From contig CP099650.1 of NCBI GenBank assembly GCA_024123915.1, positions 6,200,001 to 6,264,000 on the forward strand: a stretch of DNA of 64,000 nt, written 5' to 3'. Position numbers and translations under genes: made by a program. Below the pieces are notes generated by a model that saw only the letters and a list, made by a program, of their open reading frames with translations, was not told the origin of the DNA and did no database searches. How positions within the stretch are numbered: the stretch's first letter is position 1; the number at the start of each line of letters is the position of its first letter. Positions 25,776 to 33,797 of this stretch are shown here, in pieces. Source of the DNA: Oxalobacteraceae bacterium OTU3CAMAD1. Lineage in GTDB: Bacteria > Pseudomonadota > Gammaproteobacteria > Burkholderiales > Burkholderiaceae_D.

Positions 25776-26597
25776 TTAATCGCGATGCAAATTGATCGCG
25801 TCACGCGTTTCCAGCGCCACACGGCGCGCTGCGGACGCGAAATCCTCGCCCGCCTGCGGCGCCGCATACAAAATCTCTCGCGACGAGTTAATCATCATGC
25901 CAGCGCCAGCCGCCGTCTTGCCCGATTTAACGGTGGCCGCGATATCCCCGCCTTGCGCGCCGATGCCCGGCACCAGCAATGGCATATCGCCAACAATCGC
26001 CCTCACCTGCGCCAGTTCCTCGGGGAAGGTAGCGCCGACCACCAGGGCGCATTGACCATTGGCGTTCCACTTCTCCGCCACCAGACGCGCGACGTGCTGA
26101 TACAGCGGCTTGCCGTCGACGTTCAGGAACTGCAGATCCGAACCGCCCGCATTCGAGGTACGGCACAGCACGATGATGCCGCGATCCGCCCACTCCATAT
26201 ACGGTTCCACCGAATCCGAACCCATATACGGGCTGACGGTGACCGCGTCGGCGCCATAGCGGTCGTAGGCCTCGCGCGCGTACTGGCGCGCGGTGGCGCC
26301 GATGTCGCCGCGCTTGGCGTCCAGGATCACCGGAATATGCGGATAGTTCTCACGCGCATAGGCGCAGATTTTTTCCAGCTGGTCTTCCGCGCTCAGGGCG
26401 GCAAAATAGGCGATCTGCGGCTTGAACGAGCAGGCCAGGTCGGCCGTCGCATCGATGATCTCGCGGCAGAAATGATAAATACCTTGCGGGTCGTTCTGGA
26501 ACTGGGCCGGCAGCTTGGCCATGTCCGGGTCCAGGCCCACGCACAGCAGGGAGTCGTTGGCCGTCCACGCGGCAGACAATTTGTTGATGAAATTCAC
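25776..26597 (-). CDS. pyrF: Orotidine 5'-phosphate decarboxylase, type 2
   Basis: 273 residues. It decarboxylates OMP to UMP, the last step of de novo pyrimidine synthesis. [10 protein letters not shown] starts the barrel, [10 protein letters not shown] follows, and [18 protein letters not shown] carries the catalytic Asp-Lys-Asp set. [10 protein letters not shown] is the phosphate-binding loop. These match the longer type 2 enzymes. The start is probably the GTG at 26597 ([11 protein letters not shown]), with AAAGGT just upstream; an ATG eight codons further up is the alternative. Confidence 0.96.
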   Translation of the reverse strand: MNFINKLSAAWTANDSLLCVGLDPDMAKLPAQFQNDPQGIYHFCREIIDATADLACSFKPQIAYFAALSAEDQLEKICAYARENYPHIPVILDAKRGDIGATARQYAREAYDRYGADAVTVSPYMGSDSVEPYMEWADRGIIVLCRTSNAGGSDLQFLNVDGKPLYQHVARLVAEKWNANGQCALVVGATFPEELAQVRAIVGDMPLLVPGIGAQGGDIAATVKSGKTAAGAGMMINSSREILYAAPQAGEDFASAARRVALETRDAINLHRD

Positions 26598-26696
26598 GAC
26601 GCACCTTTTAATCTGTTGCAAACCCTCTATTGTAACGCGCCGCCAGCGGGCTGTTAAAATTTGCCCTCCATCCCAGAACGCTCAGAAAGCACTCCT

Positions 26697-27458
26697 ATGA
26701 AATTATCCCAAAAAGTCGCTATCGTGACCGGCGCCACCCAAGGCATAGGCTTGGCGTGCGCCCAACGCCTGATCACCGAAGGCGCGAAAGTCATGCTGGT
26801 CGATATCAAACCGGAGGGCGAGCAAGCCGCCGCCGCGTTGGGCGAACAGGCCCGCTTCTTCGCCGCCGACGTCAGCCAGAAGGCCGATGTGGACGCGCTG
26901 GTCGCCGCCACCATGGCGGCGTTCGGCCGTATCGACATCCTGATCAACAACGCCGGCGTCACCCACGCCGCCGATTTCCTCGACGTCACCGAGGACGATT
27001 TCGACCGCGTCATGCGCATCAACCTGAAATCGATGTTCCTGTGCGGCCAAGCGGTCGCGCGCGAGATGGTCAAGCAGCAAAGCGGCTGCATCATCAATAT
27101 GTCCAGCGTCAACGCCGAGCTGGCGATCCCTAACCAGGTGCCCTATGTCGTATCCAAGGGCGCGATCAACCAGTTGACCAAGGTGATGTCGCTGAACCTG
27201 ATCCCGCACGGCATCCGCGTCAACGGCATCGGTCCCGGCACCATCCTGACGGAACTGGCAAAGAAAGCGGTGATGTCCAGCCCGGAAGCGCGCAACACCA
27301 TTTTGTCGCGCACGCCTATGGGTCGTTGCGGCGAGCCGGAGGAAGTGGCGTCGATCGCCGCCTTCCTCGCCAGCGACGACGCCAGCTATATGACCGGGCA
27401 AACCCTGTATGTCGACGGCGGCCGGCTGGCCTTGAATTACACCGTCCCCGTCAAATAA
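26697..27458 (+). CDS. Short-chain dehydrogenase/reductase
   Basis: 253 residues, a classical SDR. TGATQGIGLA is the cofactor loop, DINNAG-like ILINNAGVTHA the structural motif, and NMSSVNAELAIPNQVPYVVSKGAI gives the catalytic Ser, Tyr and Lys. The C-terminus has YMTGQTLYVDGGRLAL. The Asp after the second strand (VMLVDIKPEG) favours NAD over NADP. The substrate is not deducible; glucose or sugar-alcohol dehydrogenases and 3-oxoacyl reductases share these features. It is divergent from pyrF and followed by a strong terminator. Confidence 0.92.
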   Translation: MKLSQKVAIVTGATQGIGLACAQRLITEGAKVMLVDIKPEGEQAAAALGEQARFFAADVSQKADVDALVAATMAAFGRIDILINNAGVTHAADFLDVTEDDFDRVMRINLKSMFLCGQAVAREMVKQQSGCIINMSSVNAELAIPNQVPYVVSKGAINQLTKVMSLNLIPHGIRVNGIGPGTILTELAKKAVMSSPEARNTILSRTPMGRCGEPEEVASIAAFLASDDASYMTGQTLYVDGGRLALNYTVPVK

Positions 27459-27584
27459 ACCGTCTCAAATATTGAGTTATGCGCCTGCCTGATGTCTGGT
27501 ATCTGAAACAACAATTAGACACATATCTGATGGAGTCCCATAATTACACCTGTCTCCACTATTCTCCTCCAAGAAAATAGTTTT

Positions 27585-27614
27585 AAGCCCGCTTTAACCA
27601 GCGGGCTTTTTTTT
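27585..27614 (+). terminator. Rho-independent terminator after the SDR gene
   Basis: AAGCCCGCT and AGCGGGCTT form a 9-bp stem with a 6-nt loop, followed by eight T's in total. It lies in the 322-bp gap 27459-27780, which also holds a long perfect hairpin and the vanZ promoter. Confidence 0.92.
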
Positions 27615-27718
27615 GCCCTTTTTTCGCTGGTATTGTTTTTTGTCATGGCCGCGTCATATTGCCGCCCTATACTCATTACATCTTAAGTACATGCAACCGA
27701 TAGGCATGACTGAAGAAA

Positions 27719-27742
27719 GGTGCACCGGGAACCCGGTGCACC
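27719..27742. promoter_or_regulatory. Perfect 11-bp inverted repeat upstream of the VanZ-like gene
   Basis: GGTGCACCGGG and CCCGGTGCACC are separated by two A's. No T-run follows, so it is not an intrinsic terminator. It sits 38 bp before the ATG of the VanZ-like gene, as an operator or a 5' leader hairpin. Confidence 0.5.
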
Positions 27743-27780
27743 ACTCCCCATTTCGCGCAGTGCGTGGTATTGTCTGGCTT

Positions 27781-28173
27781 ATGATCAAGCAATTACTTCT
27801 GACTTCATCCCACGCCAAACTGCGCTACCGAACTGCCATCTGCCTTTATCTGCTGATTCTGATTTTTGGCTCGATTCCGGGCGCCCGCCAGGATATCGGC
27901 GAGGTCGCGTCCGGCGTCATACTGCATTCACTGGCGTACGCCGGCCTGGCCTTCCTGATCTTTACCGGCGGCACGGGCAGCCCGGCACAACGCGCCGGCA
28001 AGGCCGTTCTCACGATCGCGGCCATGGGTGCCGTGGACGAGCTGGTGCAAAGCTTCCTGCCCTACCGCCACGGCGCCGTTTCCGATTGGCTGGTCGACTG
28101 CAACGCCGCCATTCTGACTTCGCTGGTCATGTGGGCCTTGTGGACGCGTTTCCGTATCCAGCCGCAAACTTAA
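27781..28173 (+). CDS. VanZ-family membrane protein
   Basis: 130 residues with three to four membrane helices (YRTAICLYLLILIFGSIPG, ILHSLAYAGLAFLIF, a last helix LTSLVMWALWT). The motif DELVQSFLPYRHGAVSDWLVDCNAA is the VanZ signature (EL.Q...R..s..D...N..G). VanZ proteins are linked to teicoplanin tolerance in enterococci, but most bacterial members have no proven role. The frame is open upstream to 27613, but ATG 27781 matches the domain start. The last 47 bp overlap the 3' end of the convergent small gene. Confidence 0.88.
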   Translation: MIKQLLLTSSHAKLRYRTAICLYLLILIFGSIPGARQDIGEVASGVILHSLAYAGLAFLIFTGGTGSPAQRAGKAVLTIAAMGAVDELVQSFLPYRHGAVSDWLVDCNAAILTSLVMWALWTRFRIQPQT

Positions 28174-28384
28174 TATCGGGACTGACGTCAGCGGGAAAGC
28201 TTCTCCCGCCGCCGGTGGCCGACTCCACATCCAAACGCATTTGCTGCAATTGCTCGGCTTGGGCCACGCGTACCAATCCGTGCAATGCATGAGTGAGCAA
28301 ATGCCTGCAGCGGGGATCCTGCTTTTCCCCACAGGCTAGAGTGATTAACTCTTCGATAATAGTATCTGTCACGCGTGTCAACAT
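28127..28384 (-). CDS. Small unknown protein under a predicted FNR promoter
   Basis: 85 residues. The N-terminal 55 residues are helical and amphipathic (VTDTIIEELITLACGE, RCRHLLTHALHGLVRVAQAEQLQQM) and the tail is Gly/Ser-rich and probably disordered. Two Cys (ACGE, RCRH) and two His are present. The ATG at 28384 was chosen over one ten codons upstream because AAAGGA lies 8 nt before it and because the predicted transcription start (28407) would leave the upstream ATG outside the message. The last 47 bp run antisense to the end of the VanZ gene. Family not recognised. Confidence 0.72.
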   Translation of the reverse strand: MLTRVTDTIIEELITLACGEKQDPRCRHLLTHALHGLVRVAQAEQLQQMRLDVESATGGGRSFPADVSPDIKFAAGYGNASTRPT

Positions 28385-28406
28385 ATCGATGTCCTTTAAA
28401 GTGATA

Positions 28407-28458
28407 CCGAACAATTATTGTCTGTAGGTAGCATGTTTCAATTGATGTACATCAATTG
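28407..28458 (-). promoter_or_regulatory. Class II FNR/ANR promoter
   Basis: TTGATGTACATCAA (28442-28455) is a perfect FNR consensus inside a perfect 20-bp palindrome (28439-28458). On the minus strand AATAAT (28419-28414) lies exactly 29.5 bp from the box centre, which is the class II geometry (centre at -41.5), giving a start near 28407 and a 22-nt leader to the small gene. The divergent lipoprotein gene begins 88 bp to the right and might also respond. Confidence 0.75.
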
Positions 28459-28545
28459 TGGCGGGATAGTCCGGAACAAAAAAGCATTGCGCCTCTCTCA
28501 CCCAAGTGGCTGGCCCACTTTGATTAACCAACGGGGAGGCAAAAA

Positions 28546-29199
28546 ATGTACATCACTAAGCAAAATAAATGGGTTGCAGTTGTATGCATGGCGGCGTTGG
28601 CCGGATGCGCTTCGGACCGGATGTCCGACAGCTCGTCCAGTGCCAACACCGGCTATACCGCGCCGGGCACCACGGCAACGTCAAGCACCGCCGGAACCGG
28701 CAGTCCAAGTAGCACGGGGACCGGCGAAACCGGCAGCAGCACCGCTGGCACGGGCACGGGCAGCATGGGAAGTACCGGCAGCATGGGCAGCAGCGGTAGC
28801 AGTGGTGGCACGGGGAATTTGGGAAGCACTGGCGGCAGCACGGGAAGCACCGGGAGCACCGGCACCCTGGGCGGCACGGGTAGCAGTGGCAGCACTGGCA
28901 CGATGGGTAGCACGGGCACGATGGGTAGCACCGCCAGCGCGGGCGACACCAGTTCCGCGCAAACCTCTTACGGAACGGTGCAGGCCATCGACCAGATGCA
29001 GCGTCAGGATGTGGGCGCGGGCGCAGTGGGCGCCGCGGCGGCGGGCGGCACCATGGCCGGTTCGCCGACCGACCGCGTGTATCGCGTCACCGTGCGGATG
29101 GACGACGGCAGCAGCCAGTTGGTGGTGGTCGATTCCATGCCTGGCTACAAAATAGGTGACCGGGTCCGCTACAACAACGGCACCCTGACGCCCTATTAA
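28546..29199 (+). CDS. Gly/Ser/Thr-rich lipoprotein
   Basis: 217 residues. The signal peptide ends in a lipobox (AALAGC), so the mature protein is a lipoprotein beginning CASDRMSD. Residues about 35-140 are a low-complexity run of Gly, Ser and Thr (GSTG-type repeats). The C-terminal 75 residues form a small domain: YGTVQAIDQM, a Gly/Ala-rich stretch GAGAVGAAAAGGTMAG, and VYRVTVRMDDGSSQLVVVD then YKIGDRVRYNNGTL. This resembles SlyB/glycine-zipper outer-membrane lipoproteins. GGGGAGG lies 6 nt before the ATG. Its stop overlaps the stop of the convergent TraB gene by 4 bp. Confidence 0.85.
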   Translation: MYITKQNKWVAVVCMAALAGCASDRMSDSSSSANTGYTAPGTTATSSTAGTGSPSSTGTGETGSSTAGTGTGSMGSTGSMGSSGSSGGTGNLGSTGGSTGSTGSTGTLGGTGSSGSTGTMGSTGTMGSTASAGDTSSAQTSYGTVQAIDQMQRQDVGAGAVGAAAAGGTMAGSPTDRVYRVTVRMDDGSSQLVVVDSMPGYKIGDRVRYNNGTLTPY

Positions 29200-30107
29200 T
29201 ACAACTGTTCGACCTGATAGCCGCGCCGCTTGAGCAACTGCGGCAGGCCATCGTCACCCACCAGATGCAGCAGGCCAACGCCGACAAAGGCTACTTTGTC
29301 CTGCTGCATGATGCGTTCGATATTGGCGGCCATCTCGGGATTCCGCTTACCCAGCAGCACCCGCTGCATGAAGCCGGCCGAAATGGAATCGCCGGTGGTG
29401 GCCGAGTGCCACGCCGCCTTGATGCCTGGCGCGTCGGCCGAACTCCACGCGTCGATCAACGCCTGCGACTTCTTCAACGACGAACCGCTGGCCAGGTCGG
29501 CCAGGCTTTCCACCAAATATTGCTCTTGCTGGCGCGCGTCCAGCGTGTCGAACAAACCCAGCTGATATTCCGCGCTTTCCAGTTCCTGCACGGTCTTCTC
29601 CTGCTTCTGGGCGGCCGCCAGCAGCGCGTATTCCACCGCCTGGCTGCGTTGATATCCGTGCAGGTCCAACTCCGTCCCGACCAGCAGATTGGCGATCAGC
29701 CATGGCTTGTAGTGCTGCACCGATTGCAGCGACAAACCCGCCTTGGCCAGCGCCGCGACCATTTTGTTCAAAGTGGCCGGGCTCAAATGGTTCTGCACCA
29801 CATCGCCGTCCGGATAGCGGCCATGGCGGGCCAACGCCTTCTGGAATGGCAAATCCTGGCGAATATCCAGTTCGATCACTAAAGTATTCGAATCAAGCAG
29901 CGCCCGCGACGTTTGTGCATCGAGCGGGTAAAAACCATCCTTGCCGACATGGATAGTGCCAAACAAATAACTTACTTTACCTTCATGACTAATCCGGTAC
30001 AGCTGGCCACGACGCTGCGAACTTGTCTCGCTCACGCCCGCAGCGAACACAGCTTCGCTGACAAAACTGAGTAACAATGCAAACAAGATGACAAGTTTCT
30101 TAGGCAT
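29196..30107 (-). CDS. TraB/GumN-family protein, secreted
   Basis: About 303 residues. MPKKLVILFALLLSFVSEAVFA is a signal peptide. The TraB/GumN fold is marked by LYRISHEGKVSYLFGTIHVG (GTIHVG contains the conserved His), ELDIRQD in the next block, and FVGVGLLHLVGDDGLPQLLKRRGY at the C-terminus. Members are putative metallo-hydrolases of the Tiki type, but few are characterised in bacteria. The frame is open 14 codons upstream; the ATG at 30107 was preferred because it starts directly at the signal peptide. Confidence 0.87.
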   Translation of the reverse strand: MPKKLVILFALLLSFVSEAVFAAGVSETSSQRRGQLYRISHEGKVSYLFGTIHVGKDGFYPLDAQTSRALLDSNTLVIELDIRQDLPFQKALARHGRYPDGDVVQNHLSPATLNKMVAALAKAGLSLQSVQHYKPWLIANLLVGTELDLHGYQRSQAVEYALLAAAQKQEKTVQELESAEYQLGLFDTLDARQQEQYLVESLADLASGSSLKKSQALIDAWSSADAPGIKAAWHSATTGDSISAGFMQRVLLGKRNPEMAANIERIMQQDKVAFVGVGLLHLVGDDGLPQLLKRRGYQVEQLY

Positions 30108-30392
30108 GCGAATTCCCGACGATAGCAGGAGATGCCATCGAAATAACATTATTTAAGAGGAGTGGGAGCAGCTCGGCGTGGCGCTTTACTGTTTCCAATA
30201 GTAAATCAGGAAGGCGCTGGAGAAAAACTTTTTGTGAAATTTGGCGCGACTGTCGGCAAATTAAACACACTTAAATAGCAGGGAAATAATAAAAGAGCTG
30301 TGCAAATATAAACAGTTTGTCGGTTTAACATTGGTTCAGTAAAACCACATCCGCTCCAAGGGCTTCATTGAAAGCTGTGCGGTTGGCCCGAT

Positions 30393-31409
30393 ATGTTATT
30401 CATGATCCCATTTTCCATACTCGACCTCGCCCCGATCGCCGAAGGCAGCAACGCTTCCGCATCGTTCCGCAACACACTCGACCTCGCCCAACACGGCGAG
30501 CGCTGGGGTTATCAGCGCTACTGGCTGGCCGAACACCACGGCATGCCGGGCATCGCCAGCGCCGCGACCGCCGTGGTCATCGCGCATGTGGCCGGTGGCA
30601 CATCGACCATCCGCGTCGGCGCCGGCGGCATCATGTTGCCCAACCACGCGCCGCTGGTGATCGCCGAGCAGTTCGGCACCCTGGAGGCGCTGTATCCAGG
30701 CCGCATCGACCTCGGACTGGGCCGCGCGCCCGGCTCCGACCAGACCACGGCCCGCGCACTGCGCCGCACCCTGGAAACGGACGCCGACGCCTTCCCTCAG
30801 GACGTGCTGGAGTTACAAGATTACATGTCCGACACGCCGCGCCAGCGCGTGCTGGCCGTACCCGGCAAAGGCGCCAAGGTGCCGCTGTGGATACTGGGCT
30901 CCAGCACCTTCGGCGCGCAGCTGGCCGCGCACATGGGGTTGCCGTTCGCCTTCGCCTCGCACTTTGCGCCGCAGATGATGATGCAGGCGTTGACCTTGTA
31001 CCGCGCCAACTTCCAGCCCTCGGCGCAACTGGCCAAACCTTATGTCATGCTGGGCTTTAACGTCTTTGCCGCCGACACGGACGAGGAGGCACGCCTGCGC
31101 GCCACCTCGATGCAGCAAGCCTTCGTCAACCTGCGTACCGGGAAGCCATCACGGCTGCAGCCTCCGCGACCGGGCTATCTGGAATCGCTGGGACTGCCGG
31201 AACGCGCGATGCTCGATTCCGTCCTGTCGTGCAGCGCGATCGGCGCGCCGGAAACGGTCGGCCGCCAGTTACAGGAGTTCATCAACCGCACCGGCGCCGA
31301 TGAATTGATGATCACCTCGCAGATCTTCGAGCACGAGCATCGGCTGCGCTCGTATGAAATCACGGCCGAGGTGCATCAGTCACTGAAGCGCGCGGAAGCG
31401 GGGCTTTAA
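30393..31409 (+). CDS. LLM-class flavin-dependent oxidoreductase
   Basis: 338 residues, luciferase-like monooxygenase fold. [81 protein letters not shown] blocks and the C-terminal [15 protein letters not shown] are typical of the YhbW-like group. It uses reduced FMN, with unknown substrate. The ATG at 30402 (MIPFSILDL) is an equally good start; no ribosome site decides. The 285 bp upstream (30108-30392) are AT-rich and hold the promoters of this gene and of the divergent TraB gene. Confidence 0.9.
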   Translation: MLFMIPFSILDLAPIAEGSNASASFRNTLDLAQHGERWGYQRYWLAEHHGMPGIASAATAVVIAHVAGGTSTIRVGAGGIMLPNHAPLVIAEQFGTLEALYPGRIDLGLGRAPGSDQTTARALRRTLETDADAFPQDVLELQDYMSDTPRQRVLAVPGKGAKVPLWILGSSTFGAQLAAHMGLPFAFASHFAPQMMMQALTLYRANFQPSAQLAKPYVMLGFNVFAADTDEEARLRATSMQQAFVNLRTGKPSRLQPPRPGYLESLGLPERAMLDSVLSCSAIGAPETVGRQLQEFINRTGADELMITSQIFEHEHRLRSYEITAEVHQSLKRAEAGL

Positions 31410-31414
31410 TGAAC

Positions 31415-31458
31415 CACGTAGGGCGGATTAGCGCGTAGCGCGTAATCGGCCCTACGTG
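31415..31458 (+). repeat. REP-like element, single copy, family A
   Basis: CACGTAGGGCGGATTA, a GCGCGTAGCGCG loop region and TAATCGGCCCTACGTG, 5 nt after the stop of the flavin enzyme gene and before a co-directional MFS gene. The whole unit is palindromic. Confidence 0.87.
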
Positions 31459-31553
31459 TCTCCGGGGCATAGCTCAGTCCGACAAATCCCTCACGCTCAG
31501 CAGCATTTTGCGATCGCCGGTAAAATTGCCGCCTGCAAAATGAAGGAGCACCC

Positions 31554-32765
31554 GTGAGCCAGTCCCACGCCCAGCAAGATCTCTCCCCCGGCATGGTCTG
31601 GCTGTTCGCCGTCGCAACCGGTCTGATCGTCGCCAACCTGTACTACGCGCAAACCCTGATCGGCCCGATCAGCCGCGCCACCGGCCTCACCCCGAGCGCC
31701 GCCGGCCTGATCGTCACCCTCACGCAAGTGGGCTACTGCGTCGGGCTGCTGTTCATCGCCCCGCTCGGCGACCTGGTCGAAAACCGCCGCCTGATCTTCA
31801 TCGCGCTGCTGACCAGCGCGGTCGCCCTGCTGGCCGCCTCCGCCACCAGCAACCCCAACCTGTTCCTGCTGGCCGCCTTCTGCATCGGCCTCGGCACCGT
31901 CGCCGCGCAAATCGTCGTCCCGTTCGCCGCCCACATGTCGCGGCCCGAAACGCGCGGGCAAACGGTCGGCAAGGTCATGAGCGGCCTGATGATGGGAATC
32001 ATGCTCGCCCGTCCCGTCGCCAGCCTGATCGCCGACGCGTTGAACTGGCATGCCGTGTTCGTCATCTCCGCCGTCACCACCACCGCCCTCGCCTTCCTGC
32101 TGCGCGCCCGGCTACCCCAGCGCCATCCGAATTCCGGCCTGCGCTACTTTGAGCTGCTGGGTTCGATGTGGCACCTGCTAAACAGCACCCCGATCCTGTG
32201 CCGGCGCGCCGCCTACCAAGCCTGCATGTTCGGCGCCTTCAGCCTGTTCTGGACCAGCGTATCGCTCGAGTTGACGGGGCCGTACTTCCACCTCAGCCAA
32301 ACCGGCGTCGCCATTTTCGCGCTGGTCGGCGTCGCCGGCGCGGTCGCGTCGCCGATCGCGGGCAAGCGTGCCGACCAGGGCAAAAGCCTGTCGACCACGT
32401 TTATCGCGTTCTCGCTGGCCGCTGTGGCGTTCCTGCTGCCGCTGGCGATACACGCCAACCGCATCGTCGATCTGGGCGTGCTCGTGCTCACTTCGATCTT
32501 GCTGGACATGGGCGTCTCGGCCAATCTGGTGACGGGACAACGGGCGATTTTCGCGCTGCCGGCGGAGGTCCGCGCGCGCCTGAACGGGCTCTACATAGCG
32601 TTGTTCTTCATGGGCGGCGCGATCGGCTCGTCGCTGGGCGGCTGGATGTTCGCCGCGCACGGATGGCGCGGCGTGTTGTGGGCGGGATTGGTGTTCCCGC
32701 TGGTGGCGTTGTGCGTTTTCGCCACCGAACCCGGGGTCAGGTTGATACGTCGGGAAAACACGTAG
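31554..32765 (+). CDS. MFS transporter, YnfM/AraJ-like
   Basis: 403 residues with 12 hydrophobic segments. TGLTPSAAGLIVTLTQVGYCVGLLFIAPLGDLVENRRLI covers helices 1-3 with the degenerate loop motif GDLVENRR. The GTG at 31554 is the start: AAGGAG lies 5 nt upstream and the sequence matches the family N-terminus. Probably an exporter of small molecules. It is convergent with the GH43 gene (4 bp between stops). No regulator adjacent. Confidence 0.9.
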   Translation: MSQSHAQQDLSPGMVWLFAVATGLIVANLYYAQTLIGPISRATGLTPSAAGLIVTLTQVGYCVGLLFIAPLGDLVENRRLIFIALLTSAVALLAASATSNPNLFLLAAFCIGLGTVAAQIVVPFAAHMSRPETRGQTVGKVMSGLMMGIMLARPVASLIADALNWHAVFVISAVTTTALAFLLRARLPQRHPNSGLRYFELLGSMWHLLNSTPILCRRAAYQACMFGAFSLFWTSVSLELTGPYFHLSQTGVAIFALVGVAGAVASPIAGKRADQGKSLSTTFIAFSLAAVAFLLPLAIHANRIVDLGVLVLTSILLDMGVSANLVTGQRAIFALPAEVRARLNGLYIALFFMGGAIGSSLGGWMFAAHGWRGVLWAGLVFPLVALCVFATEPGVRLIRRENT

Positions 32766-32769
32766 GCTA

Positions 32770-33663
32770 TTATTTACGGTGCATTTTTCCGTCGGCGCTG
32801 TATTCGATTTCCTGTACCAGGATCGAGCGGCGATGGTCGCCGCCGCCGGGCAGCACGCTGTCGTGGTAGAACAGCAGCGTCTTGCCGTCATGTTCCAGGA
32901 TTGCCTGGTGATTGGTAGATATCTTCAGGAAGTCGATCAGCACGCCGCGATATTCGAACGGTCCCAGCGGCGACTTGCCGGTCGCGTAGACGATCTGCCC
33001 CGGCCAGCCGGTCGAGAACGAGAAGTAATAGACGCCCTTGTGCTGATGCAGGAACGGCGCTTCGCCGTACGCGGTCTTGGCCGGGAACTTGTCCACCACC
33101 ACATTCTTGATGCCGCCCACCGCGCTCTTGAGGTCGGCGGACAGCTCGACCACCTTCGGCACGCGCGTGCCGAAGTACAAATAGATACGCTTGTCCTTGT
33201 CGATAAACACAGCGGGATCGATCGGCTCGTCGCCGGCATTGGCGTCGCGCGGCGTCTCGACCAGGGGCTTGCCGATCAAATCGACAAACGGCCCCATCGG
33301 GCTATCGCTGACGGCCACACCGATTTGCTTGCCACCAACCGGCGCGAAGAAATAGTATTTTCCGCCGTGCTCGACCGCCTCCGGCGCCCACGCCTTGGCA
33401 TCCGCACTGGCCCACTTGAAAATACTGGCGGGCAAAGTCGGGCCGTGATCCTTCCAGTTCTTCAAATCGGGCGACGTCAGCACGCGCCATGAAGTCGAGT
33501 CCCAGTACTTGCCCGAGTTGTTCTGATCGTCGGTCGCGTAGACGACGTACTGTCCGGCGAAAAAGTGCGGCGAGGGATCGGCTGCGAAATTTTTCGTCAG
33601 CAAAGTTTGCGCGCTTGCGCAGGCGCTCGCTGCCAGCAGCACGGTGGCCAGGATAGTTTTCAT
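32770..33663 (-). CDS. Secreted glycoside hydrolase, GH43-like
   Basis: 297 residues. MKTILATVLLAASACASA is a signal peptide. The five-bladed propeller pattern of GH43/62 follows: NFAADPSPHFFAGQYVVYAT carries the catalytic base Asp (DPS), DEPIDPAVFIDKDKRIYLYFG the pKa modulator Asp, and YGEAPFLHQHKGVYYFSFS the acid Glu. It probably removes arabinose or xylose side groups. It is transcribed alone, with GGAG 6 nt before the ATG, and is separated from the upstream M28 gene by a terminator. It lies far from the 50-63 kb glycan locus. Confidence 0.9.
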   Translation of the reverse strand: MKTILATVLLAASACASAQTLLTKNFAADPSPHFFAGQYVVYATDDQNNSGKYWDSTSWRVLTSPDLKNWKDHGPTLPASIFKWASADAKAWAPEAVEHGGKYYFFAPVGGKQIGVAVSDSPMGPFVDLIGKPLVETPRDANAGDEPIDPAVFIDKDKRIYLYFGTRVPKVVELSADLKSAVGGIKNVVVDKFPAKTAYGEAPFLHQHKGVYYFSFSTGWPGQIVYATGKSPLGPFEYRGVLIDFLKISTNHQAILEHDGKTLLFYHDSVLPGGGDHRRSILVQEIEYSADGKMHRK

Positions 33664-33742
33664 GAAGTCTCCAATATTTTTATTGAGACGATGGTAAAAC
33701 TGATAATGACCGCAGAGATATAACTTTATTGAGTTCTGCCAT

Positions 33743-33768
33743 AAAAAAAGCGGCCCTAAGGCCGCTTT
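33743..33768 (-). terminator. Rho-independent terminator of the M28 peptidase gene
   Basis: AAAGCGGCC and GGCCGCTTT make a 9-bp stem with a 4-nt loop. On the minus strand it is followed by a T-run (the A-run at 33743-33749), 29 nt after the peptidase stop. Confidence 0.88.
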
Positions 33769-33797
33769 CCAGCAAAACAAGCCGACCTTACTTGACG

